The notes below the pieces were generated by a model. That model made no database searches. It was not told where the DNA came from and saw only the letters and a program-made list of their open reading frames with translations. The position numbers and the translations under genes are program-made. Of a stretch of DNA of 64,000 nt, positions 1-11,700 are shown one piece after another. Position 1 is the first letter of the stretch; each line of letters begins with the position of its first letter. The DNA comes from Corallium rubrum (Eukaryota > Cnidaria > Anthozoa > Scleralcyonacea > Coralliidae), in contig OZ035998.1 in NCBI GenBank assembly GCA_964035015.1, positions 38,324,059 to 38,388,058 of the forward strand, in the 5' to 3' direction.

Positions 1-645
1 TTTGTTTATTGTTGACGTAGATTGCTATAAATTAAGCAAAACACTGCCCAACGGCTGATCATTAACTCTGGTGAATGGCTTTAATTGCCAACCAAAACTT
101 TAAAAATATTTCTGTACTGAATGTATTCTTCTTTTCTGTTAGTTTAAAGCAGTAATTTTCTCAGAAAAGCTCCCTCTTGGCTTTCGCCAACTTTGTCACT
201 TCAGCCGCCATCTTGGTTTTGCCCGGTTGAGCTGCCATTTCGGAGCTCCACAGTGGGGACATTATCGAAACTGTGATCCTGTTGTGAGTCCGCAATCTAG
301 AACTCTTTTATCTACGGGATAGATTCATGACAAATGTATCCTTATACGTCCGAGAATTATTGCTTTTACCAATATCACAACGTTCATATTTAGACATTGT
401 TGTCCATGAAAATATTTATAAACATAAATTTACCGCATTGTGTCTCCACACTAAGCAATCACCTTTTTAATGAGCTTAGTACCCTGGATAGACCACAGTG
501 CATTGCGAATTCAAGATGGCGCCGCTATTGGTGAAAAGGTCCATTGTAAAGCACGCGGGAAAAGAAAGTGGGTATATAAGTACTTCGTGTTTAATCATAG
601 ATAATGGAAGGGGAACTGGATAGGAAACTTCAAACGAGGTTAAAG

Positions 646-851
646 AACCGGAAACGTTGTTTGCACAACTTGCTATGGTAATTACACACTTAAAAGCAGC
701 TAATGCACCTATTGCTGAAATTAGACAAAATTTAATATCACTTAAGTTCAGCAGTGTCTGATTTTAGCCATGTGGGATCACCCGTTAGGTGCATTGCCCG
801 CTTATAAGCGTATAATTACCATAGCAAGTTGTGCAAACATCGTTTCCGGTT
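646..851. repeat. Foldback (inverted-repeat) element
   Basis: The left arm starts AACCGGAAACGTTGTTTGCA and is matched by its reverse complement ending at 851. The arms are about 40 bp with few mismatches. No coding potential is visible, so it reads as a MITE-like element. Bases 1-645 upstream show no gene or clear repeat. Confidence 0.6.
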
Positions 852-865
852 TCGTATGGTTTAAT

Positions 866-1020
866 AGGTCCACATAATAGTGTGCGTAATACTGCATACA
901 TATACACCAGTGATTATAAGATATGTATCAAGTCGTTTGTGGTTGTTTCTAATTGTGCTAACTCCATCACTATCTCACTAATCCTAACCGCGAATGTATT
1001 CCAAACAATTATGTGGACCT
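866..1020. repeat. Short inverted-repeat element
   Basis: The ends AGGTCCACATAAT and ATTATGTGGACCT are reverse complements. It abuts the preceding foldback and may be a remnant of the same insertion cluster. Bases 1021-1480 hold AT-rich sequence with no gene seen. Confidence 0.4.
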
Positions 1021-1480
1021 TACATGAAGTAGCTCTGAGAAAATCCAAGAGAATCTGCAGGCGCTCATCACTCTAAAATTTAGAAATTAGAATACCTGGA
1101 ATCCCAATAAAATAGCTAGATACCAAGGTGGGTTGTCGTCGATACTGTAGCTGAGAGCTAATGCATCTTCTGTTTTCTCATTTATTTCCTGATCTTGATT
1201 TGCGTCCTTGTGTTAAACAAAAATATGGGATTAATAAATTTTTCAATAGATGAAAAAATATTTTCGGGTAACATAAAGATTTTTTATGACTAATTATTAG
1301 AATCTAAATATGTATTCGTGATATAACTTCTACATAATTTTAGTAGTGAAAACAGGACAGGGCCGCGCAATGTCTGAAATGTCGTCGTCAAGTAATTAAA
1401 CAGAAAATTACTTTAGTATAGTACGTGTTTTCAGCTTGAAGTTGGTAAAGTTTCGTTTGTTTTTGCTGTCATAAGTATAC

Positions 1481-2004
1481 AGCCGTTGTGTGAGCCCGCG
1501 TTCCTTCGCCCTCCACACACCGGCTGGATTACCCTGCGAGTCAGAGCCCCTTTCCGACCTACGCAGGCTTCGGGGAAAGTGGGCCCTGCCAACAAACTCG
1601 ATATTTCTTTCTGAACATGCGTGAACGGTTGCCAATTAGATACTATTTTGGGCCCAGGTTCTGACGCGTTACTTGCTATTTTTCTGCTAACGTGTGTTCA
1701 TAAACTAGAACTTGTTTGACCAGTTTAAAACTGATTGACTCGCCCCAAACTTGGGGCGAAGATCGAGTTTGTTGGCAGAGCCCATTTCCCCCCGAAGCCT
1801 GCGTAAGTTGGAAAGGGGCTCTGACTCGCAGGGTACGGCTGGATCAATGGTCGACACAATTTGTCCATGACGTCACACGCGCCTTTTTAGTTCATTAGTA
1901 TTCATGCGAATCTCCTTCATAATGGCGCGACATTTTAGGCATTAGCCATCAACATGAGCCGAAGGATTTTTGGGGGCGAAGGAACGCGGGCTCACATAAC
2001 GGCT
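1481..2004. repeat. Long foldback element
   Basis: Left-arm AGCCGTTGTGTGAGCCCGCG is matched inverted by the right-arm end. The arms also share an inverted GACTCGCAGGGTA / TACCCTGCGAGTC block and an inverted GCAGGCTTCGGGG-type block. Total span is about 520 bp with partly decayed arms. Short open frames across it are by-products of the palindrome. Confidence 0.65.
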
Positions 2005-2356
2005 GGAATCGAGCCTAAAGTATACTATATATACTATATAGTGTCTAGAAAACTCTGAGTTTTATTAGACGGGTGGCTTGAACCCACAATTCATTTCAAC
2101 CTTTCGAAATACTAGCTGAATAGCTAAAATCATAAAAGAAACGTACATGATTAATATGAGTTATTTTATAAAATTAATAGAAAACATTTACCCAGTTTGT
2201 ATCAAGTTATAAAAGTTTGAGAAACTTGAAACAGCTGTAGAAATGCTTGTCTTTTGAGCTCGTGTTCCTATACTCTTATTTCTCGTCCTCGCCGCAAACT
2301 TCACTTGTACTTATATTATAAACCATTATACATCTTATTTTAACCAAAATCTTGTT

Positions 2357-2454
2357 TTAACCTTTTCTGTCCGAATCTGTCTTTAGTATTTTATTCTGGC
2401 TAACGCCAGACGATTTATTCACCTCTGGGAAAGCCCTCGGAGAGGAATGAGTTA
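2357..2454 (-). repeat. ~100-bp dispersed repeat, copy 1
   Basis: This is an inverted copy of the unit also found at 58554-58653, 58676-58764 and 62367-62465. It contains the shared core CTGGCTAACGCCAGACGATT. Bases 2455-3190 show nothing else recognisable. Confidence 0.6.
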
Positions 2455-3190
2455 TCTTTTTGCCTACTGTGTTGCTCGCTTTCGAACGAAGAAGACTTCT
2501 ATGTATTTATACTCTGCAGTGTCTAACGCCAAACGATTTTCCATTTTTCCTTGTCAAGTTGAGCCCTTGGTCGATGAAGGAGTTAAAGAAACACTTTGAC
2601 TAACCTCGACAAAACGTAGGTTTTTTGCATTGTTTTGCATGCATTTGAAAATTGAAAAGATGGCCGGTACTGGTACTTAATATTCGGTCCTGCAAACCAG
2701 TACTGACCTTATTCATTTCAGTCGCCCTCGCAGTTGTCATTTTAAAGTATGAATTTGTCGGCTCATTAAACCATGATTAAACCCAATTGTTTATATTAAC
2801 TGTCTGTATTTTTGTTCGTCTGTAGTTTTTATTGAAAAAACAAAAGTGCAAAATACTGAACATATTTACATTGACTGAGATGTTGTACACATCAAATCTT
2901 ACAAACACAACACTTTATAAAGGTAAGCAAGTATATAATTTTTTTAATTCTTTGTATTTTGTAATAATTAGTTTTAGTCGTAGTGATGTTTTTGAAAAGT
3001 TCGCCGAGTGAGGAAAGTTAACTCAAATATAATCTGTAAACAGAAATTAAAACACAAAGGGTCGTTTCAGCGTAGATCAGAATGTTTATACAAGTTCAGT
3101 TCCAAATTACAGTAAGATGTTGTCTACTTGTTTTGAAATTTACTGACCAAGACTGCATGGTCACCACGACTCACTGTTAACACGAAAATT

Positions 3191-3590
3191 AAGGCCCTGT
3201 TACACGGTGCAATTTTTCATGCAACAATGTCTGGCAACGCCGTTGCGAGAACAGGTGCATGAACCATTGCACCATGTAACATGCTGTGCAATGGTCAAAG
3301 TCGTTGCGAGACAAGTTGCAACAATCGTTGCACAAAGTATAAAATCAGGTTCTACTTTCTGCAACGATTGCAGCAATTTGTTTTGGTGTTGCACCGTGTA
3401 ACACCCCTTCAGCAACTTGTCTCGCAATATTTTATTATGATTTGGTACTCAATCGAGCCTCTCCCCAGTCTACCCGCTTTTATCGAAATGACAAATCCAA
3501 ATCATTGGAAAATTACATAAACGCGTTGCAGCGTGTAACACCCCCTGTCTTGCGACTGCTCATTGCGAGACAAGTTGCATGAAAAATTAC
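3191..3590. repeat. MITE with ACACGGTGCAATT-type ends
   Basis: It begins AAGGCCCTGTTACACGGTGC and ends near an inverted copy of the internal motif TTGCATGAAAAATT. Internally it has many GTTGCGAGACAAGTTGCA-like repeats in both orientations, which create spurious overlapping frames. It resembles the element at 27338-27614, so a related family is likely. Confidence 0.55.
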
Positions 3591-3647
3591 AAATGATTTT
3601 GTTTCACCATTCACCGATCCACTTCATTCACTTTGGTGGCTAATTGT

Positions 3648-3989
3648 TAAAGGTGCTGTCCAGTCCGTTCTGCGCATGTACGTAACTGATGTTTACATCT
3701 TCATTTACAAAAAACTGATACCTTATTCAAGATTGTAAGCGCTAGCTTTTCTTGCTTCCTGTTCATTATTTGTACCCAAAACGGTTTACACTAAGGCCAC
3801 GTCCACATACATACGTTTTCCTAGCGTTTTCATATTGTTTCAGGTTATGAGACCATTGTTTTCTGCTCCCCTGAGGACCGAGAACAATATAAGAACGCTA
3901 TGAAAACGCATCACTGACCTATATATATGAAACGCATACGTGTGGATGTGGCCTTAGCTGAGTAAGAACGGACTGGACAGCTCTTTTAA
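3648..3989. repeat. Terminal-inverted-repeat element hosting a second MITE
   Basis: The ends AAAGGTGCTGTCCAGTCCGT and the reverse complement (GAACGGACTGGACAGCTCTTT) bracket the segment. A separate element with its own inverted ends sits inside at 3792-3957. Confidence 0.6.
3792..3957. repeat. Nested MITE
   Basis: The ends TAAGGCCACGTCCACA and TGTGGATGTGGCCTTA form terminal inverted repeats. The interior pairs as well (AACAATAT, GCGTTTTCAT). It lies wholly within the 3648-3989 element. Confidence 0.65.
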
Positions 3990-4178
3990 ATAGACGATAG
4001 AAAAACGGAAATGTTCTAGATTTCATGAATAAAGATCCGTTAATCCTTTAATCGTTGTTATCGCGCGCTGAAGTCGCCGGAAAAATCCTTTGGAAATAGG
4101 CGATAGCAATCTAAATCGCTGCATGAATGTGATATATGAAGATCTTTATCTTGAAATTAGCCGTTTTGTCTTTGATTG

Positions 4179-4375
4179 CAATCTCGTTCCCAAGCAGAGC
4201 CTACGTTCCCCACCCGGGAAACGAGAGACTCTGGGATAATCCGTTTCACATCGATATTTCATTGGCTGATGAACACAGTGAACTCTATATAACTCTCCGG
4301 ATAACAAGAATCCTGTGATGGCGTGAACGGATTATCCCAGAGCCTCTCGTTTCCCGCCCGCTGGGTACGAGATTG
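4179..4375. repeat. MITE family with CAATCTCGTTCCC ends, copy 1
   Basis: It starts CAATCTCGTTCCC and ends GAGATTG, with inverted interior blocks (GAAACGAGAGACTCTGGGATA versus TATCCCAGAGCCTCTCGTTTC). A close second copy is at 43560-43778. Bases 4376-5701 hold no recognisable gene; a 65-codon open frame at 4820-5017 was not recognised. Confidence 0.7.
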
Positions 4376-5701
4376 CTTTGATTGTTCAAAAGTTGGGTTA
4401 TTTGCATGGCTGTGAGGCACAAATTAATTCTGTATTATATTTAAATGTATTTTAATGTTCGGCGATTTCTTTATTGCCTTTTGACTTTAAGTTTAACTGT
4501 TTAAGACTAATTAACAGTATATGCATGCAAACAATTCTCGTTATGTTTAAACATATTAAGGACATTAAGATCTGGCATTTTCACTATAATCCAGGATTAA
4601 GTTAATCCTTTGTGTGTATGTATGACCGGCTAAAAGTTCCTTTAATTTCACCGAAAAAGCAAAAACAAAACAAGATCATAGAATAGCCGCAACACCATCC
4701 TAATTTTTCACATATACAATTCAGCCAACATGGAGCACATTCTCCCTCAGTCCATCAGGTTTGGTACTAATGGTATACTCAGTATAATGAACGCGACACG
4801 TATATAAATTGAATGTGGTTTGATTAGGCCAAAAAACGTATCTGGGTTTCTGTTTCCCCGACCCTACCTAGTTTTTGGCCAGCAAAATGCCGACCCTATA
4901 GGCTATAATCTTATACTAGCAATTATTATCACAAGGGGAATGCTGCCTGGCTACGAATCCCTACGATTATTATTAAATACCAAAAGGAAGATGGTTGATA
5001 TTGGAGCAAATTCGTAAAATAATCCATGGGCTCATATGACTGTGGTGTTGGATGAAGGAGAACACGATCATAATTTTGCAAGGTATGAGTATGTTTCGAA
5101 TATCAAGTATAATAGTCAAGTCAGCCGTACGTGACTTTATTTAATTATGAAATTTATGTTGCTTTTTAACCGCCGTCGTCGTCTTAGCATATGACCTAAT
5201 TTATAGGTCAGTTTTAAATCAAAAGAACTACTTGACTGTGTGAATAAATAGTGCTGAAAGGAACTGAAATAGAACATCAAAACGTTGTTCGTGTGTTTCG
5301 TGATCATAACGAAGACTTGATAAATTAATTATAGTCTTCAAGAAGACGCTTTCGTGGGTTAGCTAAGACTATAACAATATTTTTATTAACGATGGGCTTA
5401 CAAAATAAATAATAGACTAATTAGTGTAAAACTGAAGTAAAACTAATGTAACGTAACTTTGCCTTTGAGGGGAAAGTTACGCGGTTAGTTGATAATTCTG
5501 TAGCCCGCTCCATGTAATCGTTTCGTAAACTCCGCCAGGTTAACCAGGCCAGCTCGGTTCATGTAATCACCTCCTTAATATTTTAGGACTAAAAATTATT
5601 AATCTCTCTCTTTTTGTTTTGAAGACGTCGTCGTTGAGGTCAGTCGTCGTGGTCTTGAGGTTTTTCTGCCAATTGATATGCTGTGGATCTTGTCCGTTTT
5701 G

Positions 5702-6096
5702 TTAGGCCAAACGCTTTCAACATCATTCAACATTGTTGAACGATGTTGAATAATGTTGAAAGCACGAGTGGCCAAATGAATTCAACATCGTTCAACATTC
5801 ACAAAAGCTGGAATCGACAATATCCCGCATGGCGCATGTCTCTGTTCAACAAAGTTGAATGAAATGTGGCCAAATGCGTTCAACATGCACCTTTCAACAT
5901 TTTGAGAACAATAGAAATGTTGAACGCGTGTTGAACGAAAATTTGAACATGTTCAAATTTCGTTCAACATCATTCAACACCATTCAACAACGTTCAACAT
6001 CATTCAACAGAGGTGGCCAAACGCTTTCAACATGTTGAATTCAACAATGTTGAACGATGTTGAATGAAATGTTGAAAGCGTTTGGACAGGCCTTTA
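5702..6096. repeat. CAACATxGTTCAAC-rich element, copy 1
   Basis: The ends read TTAGGCCAAACGCTTTCAAC and an inverted GAAAGCGTTTGGACAGGCCTTTA. The interior is built almost entirely of short inverted and direct copies of TTCAACATCGTTCAACATTG-like sequence. It belongs to the same family as the element at 48739-49460. Bases 6097-6576 show nothing further. Confidence 0.65.
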
Positions 6097-6609
6097 ATGA
6101 GTTACATTCTATATATGTTCGCCTTGGTCTGTGTGATTTGTTTATTACTGTTAAATACTTAATAGTAAAAGATCAGCATATTTTCTCTTCGTATTTGTTC
6201 TTGGGGGTGACTCCGGAATGAATAATTTTAAATGCCTTTTCGACTTAAAATCGCTTTTACCTCGTCTCGCGCCTCAAACGTTTCTTACCTCCATGGTGTT
6301 TGGTCCGTCTTCTTCGCTGCACTTCAAACCAGTTGTTATAGCTGGGTACTATAGAAATATACTAAACTAAAATTGTCGTCACCAGGAATTTATGCGGCTT
6401 CAGTGGGCGGAATATATTACTCCTTGCTATAGCTTTTAAATACTGATATTATTGTCATTTCCGTTTTGGAGCCGACATTCAATTCAATTCTTGATTTCGT
6501 TCACAAAAGATTATTCTGATTTATTCTCTGGGAGGTGCTTTTAACTTTAGTGCTGCGTAGGTAGTATTTTTCCGGCTTGTTATACACGCGTAAAAATCTC
6601 GTAAGTTGT

Positions 6610-7486
6610 TACAGCATAGCAGATAAGCCTCTGTATCATGCTAAACCATCAGGTGCTGATGGTGAACAAGGCTATCAAACTTACAGAATGTTTGACAAAG
6701 TTGTTAAGCTCACTGTCAATCAACGAGTACAGGGTATGAGCTCTGAACAAGTCAACTTTAGAGATTTATTATTGCGACTTCGCAAAGCTGAGTGAGTTGA
6801 TGACTGGAAGTTACTTTTGACTCGTCAACCATCAAACATCACAAATTTGTGTAAATTCGAAGATTCTATTAGACTCTTCTACAGCAATGAACAAGTTTGC
6901 TTTCAAAGATAAAAACAATGACTGTTCCAGTAGCCCCATTGCAGAGGCCAACACTTGACCTTAAATTCATGGTTAACATAACTCTGGCACCTTTTGCTAA
7001 AAATACCACAGGTTGTAATGTCATCTGGACAAATTTTCTTGGCAGCCGCTGATGAATGCCGAGCATTGATATGAGCAACTGGATGCTCAAGTTTAGTCAG
7101 TTGTTCATGGTTGTAATTTGCAACAATTTGAGAACTACAGAGGTCCTTTATTTGATGACACACAACCATCATGTGTCCCAATATGTCCTATCACTGTCTC
7201 CTTGCAGGCAGAACAAGGACTCCATGAGAGACAACAATTACCTCTTAGACTTGCTTGGGCTGTAACAATACACAAGATCCAAGGTTCCACACTGCCAAAG
7301 GCTTGGATTGATATTGGTAAATCTGAGAGAACTGCTGGAGTCTCTTATGTTGCAATCAGTAGAGCGAAAACCCTGTCATCTTGTGTCATTGAACCCATGA
7401 CTTATGAAAGATTGACAAGCTTAAAATCATCAGCAAGTTTGCAGTTCAGGCTTGAAGAAGAAAACAGGCTAGATCGTTTGGCATAG
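6610..7486 (+). pseudogene. PIF1-like helicase remnant (Helitron-type), internally inverted
   Basis: Plus-strand translation of 6610-6900 gives GADGEQGYQTYRMFDKVVKL and, after one in-frame TGA near 6793, VDDWKLLLTRQPSNITNL. Bases 7118-7486 encode the C-terminal PIF1 region, with VTIHKIQGSTLPKAWIDIG and SYVAISRAKTLSSCVI. The residues normally between them (NYNHEQLTKLEHPVAHINARH, then PVVFLAKGARVMLTMNL and SSVGLCNGATGTVI) are found only on the minus strand of about 6895-7117. PIF1-type helicases unwind DNA and are a standard part of Helitron transposons. The stop, inversion and frame breaks make this copy non-functional. Whether it belonged to a Helitron or a separate helicase family cannot be decided here. 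Confidence 0.85.
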
Positions 7487-7507
7487 GTAATATGCAGTGT
7501 ATTATTG

Positions 7508-7870
7508 AGTGAAATCCATTTTTTCTTATAGTTTTTATAATTCCGATGAGCACAGTCACAGTATAATTCAAAACACAATGTCTAGGAGCAACAAATACCA
7601 AAAAGTCTTCTGTATGCATGAAACTTGGATGTTTGGCAAGGTGAAGAATGGTAAGTGCAACTATTTCTTTCAAAGTAAATTATTATAGCCCCACGTCCTA
7701 CCCATTATACTTTATCCATCTTTTAAGTTCGCCTTCTGTCCGTTTTTAAATTATACATACTAACAAATCCATTTTTTTCTTATAGATTTTTACAATTCGA
7801 ATTCTGATGAACACAGTATAATTCAGAGCAAAATGTCTGGCTACAACAAGTATACCAAACAATCTGTCTC
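7508..7870 (+). repeat. Imperfect direct repeat downstream of helicase remnant
   Basis: About 100 bp around 7517-7620 recurs with changes at 7766-7865. Both have AATCCATTTTTTTCTTATAG-like sequence followed by ATGTCT and then AACAAATACCAAAA / AACAAGTATACCAAA. Each looks like an intron acceptor followed by a short start. No product is recognised. Bases 7871-8800 hold no other supported feature. Confidence 0.4.
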
Positions 7871-8805
7871 AGCACAGTCAACAAAAATGGACTATCAATT
7901 CCTTCTACAAGCCAACTAAAAGGACTGTATGTTCTTTGGTGAATTGACGAACCATACTTGATGCAGCATCATCTCATCAACCTTTAGAACTATTTATGCT
8001 ACCACATCTGATTTAATGGAGTACTACATCTAACTTGACGAAATAGTCTACAGTGGTTTCTACAAAGGATTTGTGGATAAACCGTATATGCAATGAAGTG
8101 AATGAACTGTTAATGGAATAGTCTATAAGAAGTTGCTTACACCTCAACTTTGTCTAAATGCAGTGATTTATGGAAAGTGGAAGCATTATCTGTGTATCAT
8201 GGATAGCCATAACATTTGGAGGGAAAACTATGCTAATTTCAATGATATATTCCCGAATGACAATTACAATACTGTCCCGACGCAGTGACGTCAGGCACAT
8301 TCCAAACTCGTGCCCAGACTCATGGTATAAACGGCTTGTCATTTCCCCTCCTCGGCAACAGATCTCGTGTATAAATCTCGTGTAAATCGTATCGTATCCA
8401 TCATGAATCGCGAGGTAAACGAAGCTATGCGTTAGAAAGAACGGGACAATCTAGTTTAGTGTTAAAGAGAGAAGTCCAGGGGCGGATTTAGCATACATCA
8501 GACCAGTCACGCGACTGACGTAAAAAATCACAAGAATAATTGCGCAATCAGACAATATTTTAATCTCAAGAGTTCTTCGGAGAGATTGAGTTTCAAATTC
8601 GCTTTTATCTTAGTTTGCGAGTCAAGCAAACACCGAGCAGAGATGACCGGTGGTCAGCGTTCGCTTTGAAAGTTTTGCTGGATCTGCACCATGGCAACCA
8701 CTTTTTTGCTGGATTTGCCTCAAACCTGATTGGCTCTCGCGTTGATTTCAAGGGTTTTGCTGGATCTGCACCATGGCACAGGTCGACCTCACATCCAAAA
8801 TTGAG

Positions 8806-9175
8806 GATTATCCTTAATTGTCAACTCGCCTAAAATTAAGGATAATCCTTAATTTTAAATGAAAACTCTCCCCCATACCCCTAACCACAACCCCCCGGAA
8901 ACCCTAAACCTAACCACAACCCCCCGGAAACCCTAAACCTAACCACAACCCCCCGGTAGCCCTAAGCCTAATCACAACCCTCCGGAAAAAAGTCCCACGT
9001 CTCAGACCCCGACCACAACGCCCCTCTAGGATTTTTAGCTTTATGTGTTCAAGTTTAACATCCCGCTTGTGGGACAGATAAATTAAGGCCATGTCTTAAT
9101 TTGAGCCCTATTTTAAAATTAAGGCCATGTCTTAATTCTAGCCCTATTTCACAATTAAGATATACGCTTAATTTT
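8806..9175. repeat. TTAAG-bounded repeat cluster with ~30-bp tandem units
   Basis: TAAGGATAATCCTTAATT occurs twice near 8806-8860. It is followed by about four tandem units like CCTAACCACAACCCCCCGGA plus AACCCTAAA (8882-8990), then by inverted AATTAAGGCCATGTCTTAAT copies to about 9175. The C-rich units are superficially telomere-like but the period is about 30 bp, not 6. Confidence 0.6.
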
Positions 9176-9337
9176 GGTAATTTAGGGATTTGGCTCTGGG
9201 AACGAGATTGTGCCGCAGTAAGACGACTGACTCAATGATTTATCGTTTGCTAACTACAAAATCATAATGTATGTTAATGCACAATACTGTGATTGTGTAT
9301 GTGTGTGTGTATGTATGTATGTAATGTAGTACGAAAA

Positions 9338-9899
9338 CGTGAAGCTGTATACTGTTTAGATTATTAAGACAACAAGAATCCTACCGTTTATAACTTTAAA
9401 ATGATTTGACCACTGAGTGACCACAACCACTGCAATTCAGATCGAGTTTTGTTTACCATACGGCGTTTGGTTTCTTCAAGTTCTCTGGTTTTGCTTCAAG
9501 ATATATTAAACCGACTGTTTGTATCCTTTTCTTCGTTGTTCTCTTTTATTATTTAAGTAAAACAGGCTCTATTTCGTTAAACGAAAGCAAAAAACTGACA
9601 GATTTTATAATATTACCAGGGTTAAGTCACGTTGGCCTGAAAAACAGAGAAAAATCTTCTCGACATTTCGAGCGAAGGCCCTTCCTCAGGAGAAATTATA
9701 GGGGCCTTCGCTCGAAACGTCGAGAAGATTTTTCTCTGTTTTTCAGGCCAACGTGACTTAACCCTGGTAATATTTGGATTTCAACCGTGGCCGACGCTGT
9801 CCTAGAAGCTTTTAAGATTTTATAATAATTTTCTTCGTCGCTAGTCACCAGTGTCCAACTATTCTTACCGCATGACACCGTACTAAACATATATATATA
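9338..9899. repeat. Duplicated flank, copy 1
   Basis: From ACGAAAACGTGAAGC through GTCACCAGTGTCCAACTATTC and a TA-rich end, this matches 10700-11035 in the same order. Copy 1 is interrupted by the foldback at 9609-9774, which is absent from copy 2. Confidence 0.6.
9609..9774. mobile_element. Palindromic insertion with hammerhead-like core
   Basis: The arms are near-perfect reverse complements, starting AATATTACCAGGGTTAAGTC. Near the centre each arm holds the motif GAAGGGCCTTCGCTCGAAA, preceded on the minus strand by CTGAGGA. CTGANGA, a short stem, then GAAA is the layout of the hammerhead ribozymes carried by Penelope-like retroelements. It appears to have inserted into duplicated-flank copy 1. 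Confidence 0.5.
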
Positions 9900-9900
9900 T

Positions 9901-10084
9901 ATACAAACAAACAAACAAACAAACAAACAAACAAACAAACAAACAAACAAACAAACAAACAAACAAACAAACAAACAAACAAACAAACAAACAAACAAAC
10001 AAACAAACAAACAAACAAACAAACAAACAAACAAACAAACAAACAAACAAACAAACAAGCAAACAAACAAACAAACAAATAAAT
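9901..10084. repeat. (CAAA)n microsatellite
   Basis: About 45 tandem CAAA units with two interruptions near the right end. The long Phe-Val-Cys-Leu open frames on the minus strand are artefacts of the tetranucleotide repeat. Bases 10085-10700 show no supported gene. Confidence 0.95.
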
Positions 10085-10699
10085 AAACTAGAAATACATG
10101 AATGCAACAACCCCTCGCCCACTTTTATCAAATGCTTTTTTGAAACCAACCCACCCACCCACCTACCCTGATTAAAATAAGCACATCTGATATACAGCCA
10201 ATAAAAAAACAAACAGATATAAAAACAAATGATAATCCTCAAGATAATTCTATAATTTATGAATAAGATGACTAAACTGATTTAACATTTCAAAGCAAAA
10301 CCTAGATTTCATTATTAAATTCTGGTTGTATACAAAATATTTTTTAGGAGGTTTCAAAAGGGATTATGCTTTCCTTTTGAAACCTAAAAAATGGCTTCCC
10401 TATGCATACATGTTTTGCAAAGGCAGAATTAAATGTCAACAGCTCAAAAATTACATTTATAATAGAGTCCGGGATAAAAACAATTCGGTAGAATCGGATT
10501 GTAGAAAGAAGTATTAAACAGACAACGTTTCAGTCGAAAATTTGGAAATACAGCCAAAAAAATTGCCAAAGCCCACGAGTATTTAATAAAAGGTGATTGC
10601 AATGCAATAAAAACATCACGTCTACATAAGCTTATAAAGGTAGTGTTTTAAGTTAGCTTTAGTTAAGCTGATTTATGGTTTGGACGAGCAAAGGGAAAG

Positions 10700-11029
10700 C
10701 ACGAAAACGTGAAGCACTATATTGTTTAGGTTAAGCGAAAACTTGAAAACAACAAGAATCCTACCGTTAACTTTTGACCACGGAGTCACTGTAATTCAGA
10801 TCGAGATTTTGTTTACCATACGTCGTTTGGTTTCTTCAAGTTCTCTGGTTTCTCTTCAAGATATATTAAACAGGTTGTTTGTATCCTTCTTTTCTTCGTG
10901 CTCCATTTCGTTTAATAAATAAACGAAAGCAAAATACTATCTTATTTCATCTTATTTGCTGAAAGTTTATAGTTTTCTTCATCGCTAGTCACCAGTGCCC
11001 AACAATTCTTACCGCGCGACACCGTACCA

Positions 11030-11035
<6 letters not shown>
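10700..11035. repeat. Duplicated flank, copy 2
   Basis: A second copy of the 9338-9899 sequence, lacking the palindromic insertion. It ends in a TA microsatellite and lies immediately upstream of esterase copy A, so it may include that gene's promoter region. Confidence 0.55.

Positions 11036-11111
<76 letters not shown>
11033..11111. repeat. (TA)n microsatellite
   Basis: Uninterrupted TA dinucleotides. Similar tracts occur at 14108-14172, 14319-14340, 18499-18534 and 22613-22658. Confidence 0.95.
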
Positions 11112-11119
<8 letters not shown>

Positions 11120-11400
11120 CCCAGATTTCGTCTCCCTCGCTTTTTCTACACGCGTGTAAAATGGACTCCACGCGTGTCGAGATTAGCAATGCGCGAGGAC
11201 ATAAACTTGGAGTTCTAGTTGGAGTTCTGGTCGGCAAGTATGAAATCCCTTACTATTTTCGTTGGTCTAGTTGCTATTTTTGTCGGCATAATCGTGTACA
11301 AAGTTTATTTACCGCTTAATCCAAAGTTCATGGAAGACACAGTATCACCAGCATTATTCAAGCTTATCGATCTCTTGGGTTCCGTTTGTGGAAAGCTCGG

Positions 11401-11403
11401 AAT
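11401..11403. other. Left target-site duplication (AAT)
   Basis: AAT directly precedes the GGG transposon terminus. The same AAT follows the right terminus at 23458-23460, and the paralog has AAT only once at this place. Confidence 0.9.
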
Positions 11404-11445
11404 GGGCTATTACATTTAATATGCGCACCCCCCCTGTCGAGGACC
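11404..11445 (+). repeat. Left terminal inverted repeat (42 bp)
   Basis: The sequence is identical over 42 positions to the reverse complement of 23416-23457, including the run of seven C. Similarity stops abruptly after GAGGACC. Confidence 0.95.
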
Positions 11446-11464
11446 ATTGTATGTCACTATTTTT

Positions 11465-11700
11465 ACCCCTTTGGAATTTTTGAAAATTGCTGCTCCCCCT
11501 TTGGAAATTCTGTCTAACACCCCCTTTGGAAAAGTGTTTATCCCCCTCTGGAAATCCACTCTTTTGACTTTTACCCACCTTGGAAAAACAGGTCTTCGAC
11601 CATCTCTCGTACATGCAATTTAAGGGGGAGTGTGTGAGCAGGTGAGAAGCTAGTTGTTGACCAACCCCTTTGGAAATGCAAAACACCCCCTTTGGAAATG
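11465..11700 (+). repeat. Left subterminal repeats
   Basis: About seven copies of a CCCC(T/C)(T/C)TGGAAA(T/A)-like motif occur between 11465 and 11700, all reading the same way on the + strand. Such motifs are common binding sites for transposases in large DNA transposons; that role is inferred here. Confidence 0.75.

Noticed and set aside
831-1076. 81-codon open frame
   Set aside because: Starts at a GTG, lies across inverted repeats and shows no family features.
3200-3520. Overlapping Cys-rich frames on both strands
   Set aside because: They arise from the GTTGCA-type repeats of a MITE.
8882-8990. CCCTAAACCTAA-containing units as interstitial telomere
   Set aside because: The period is about 30 bp with C-rich fill; it is not a hexamer telomere repeat.
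9696-10242. Long Phe-Val-Cys-Leu open frames
   Set aside because: They are translations of the (CAAA)n repeat; the mirror case at 37002-37364 is the same artefact.
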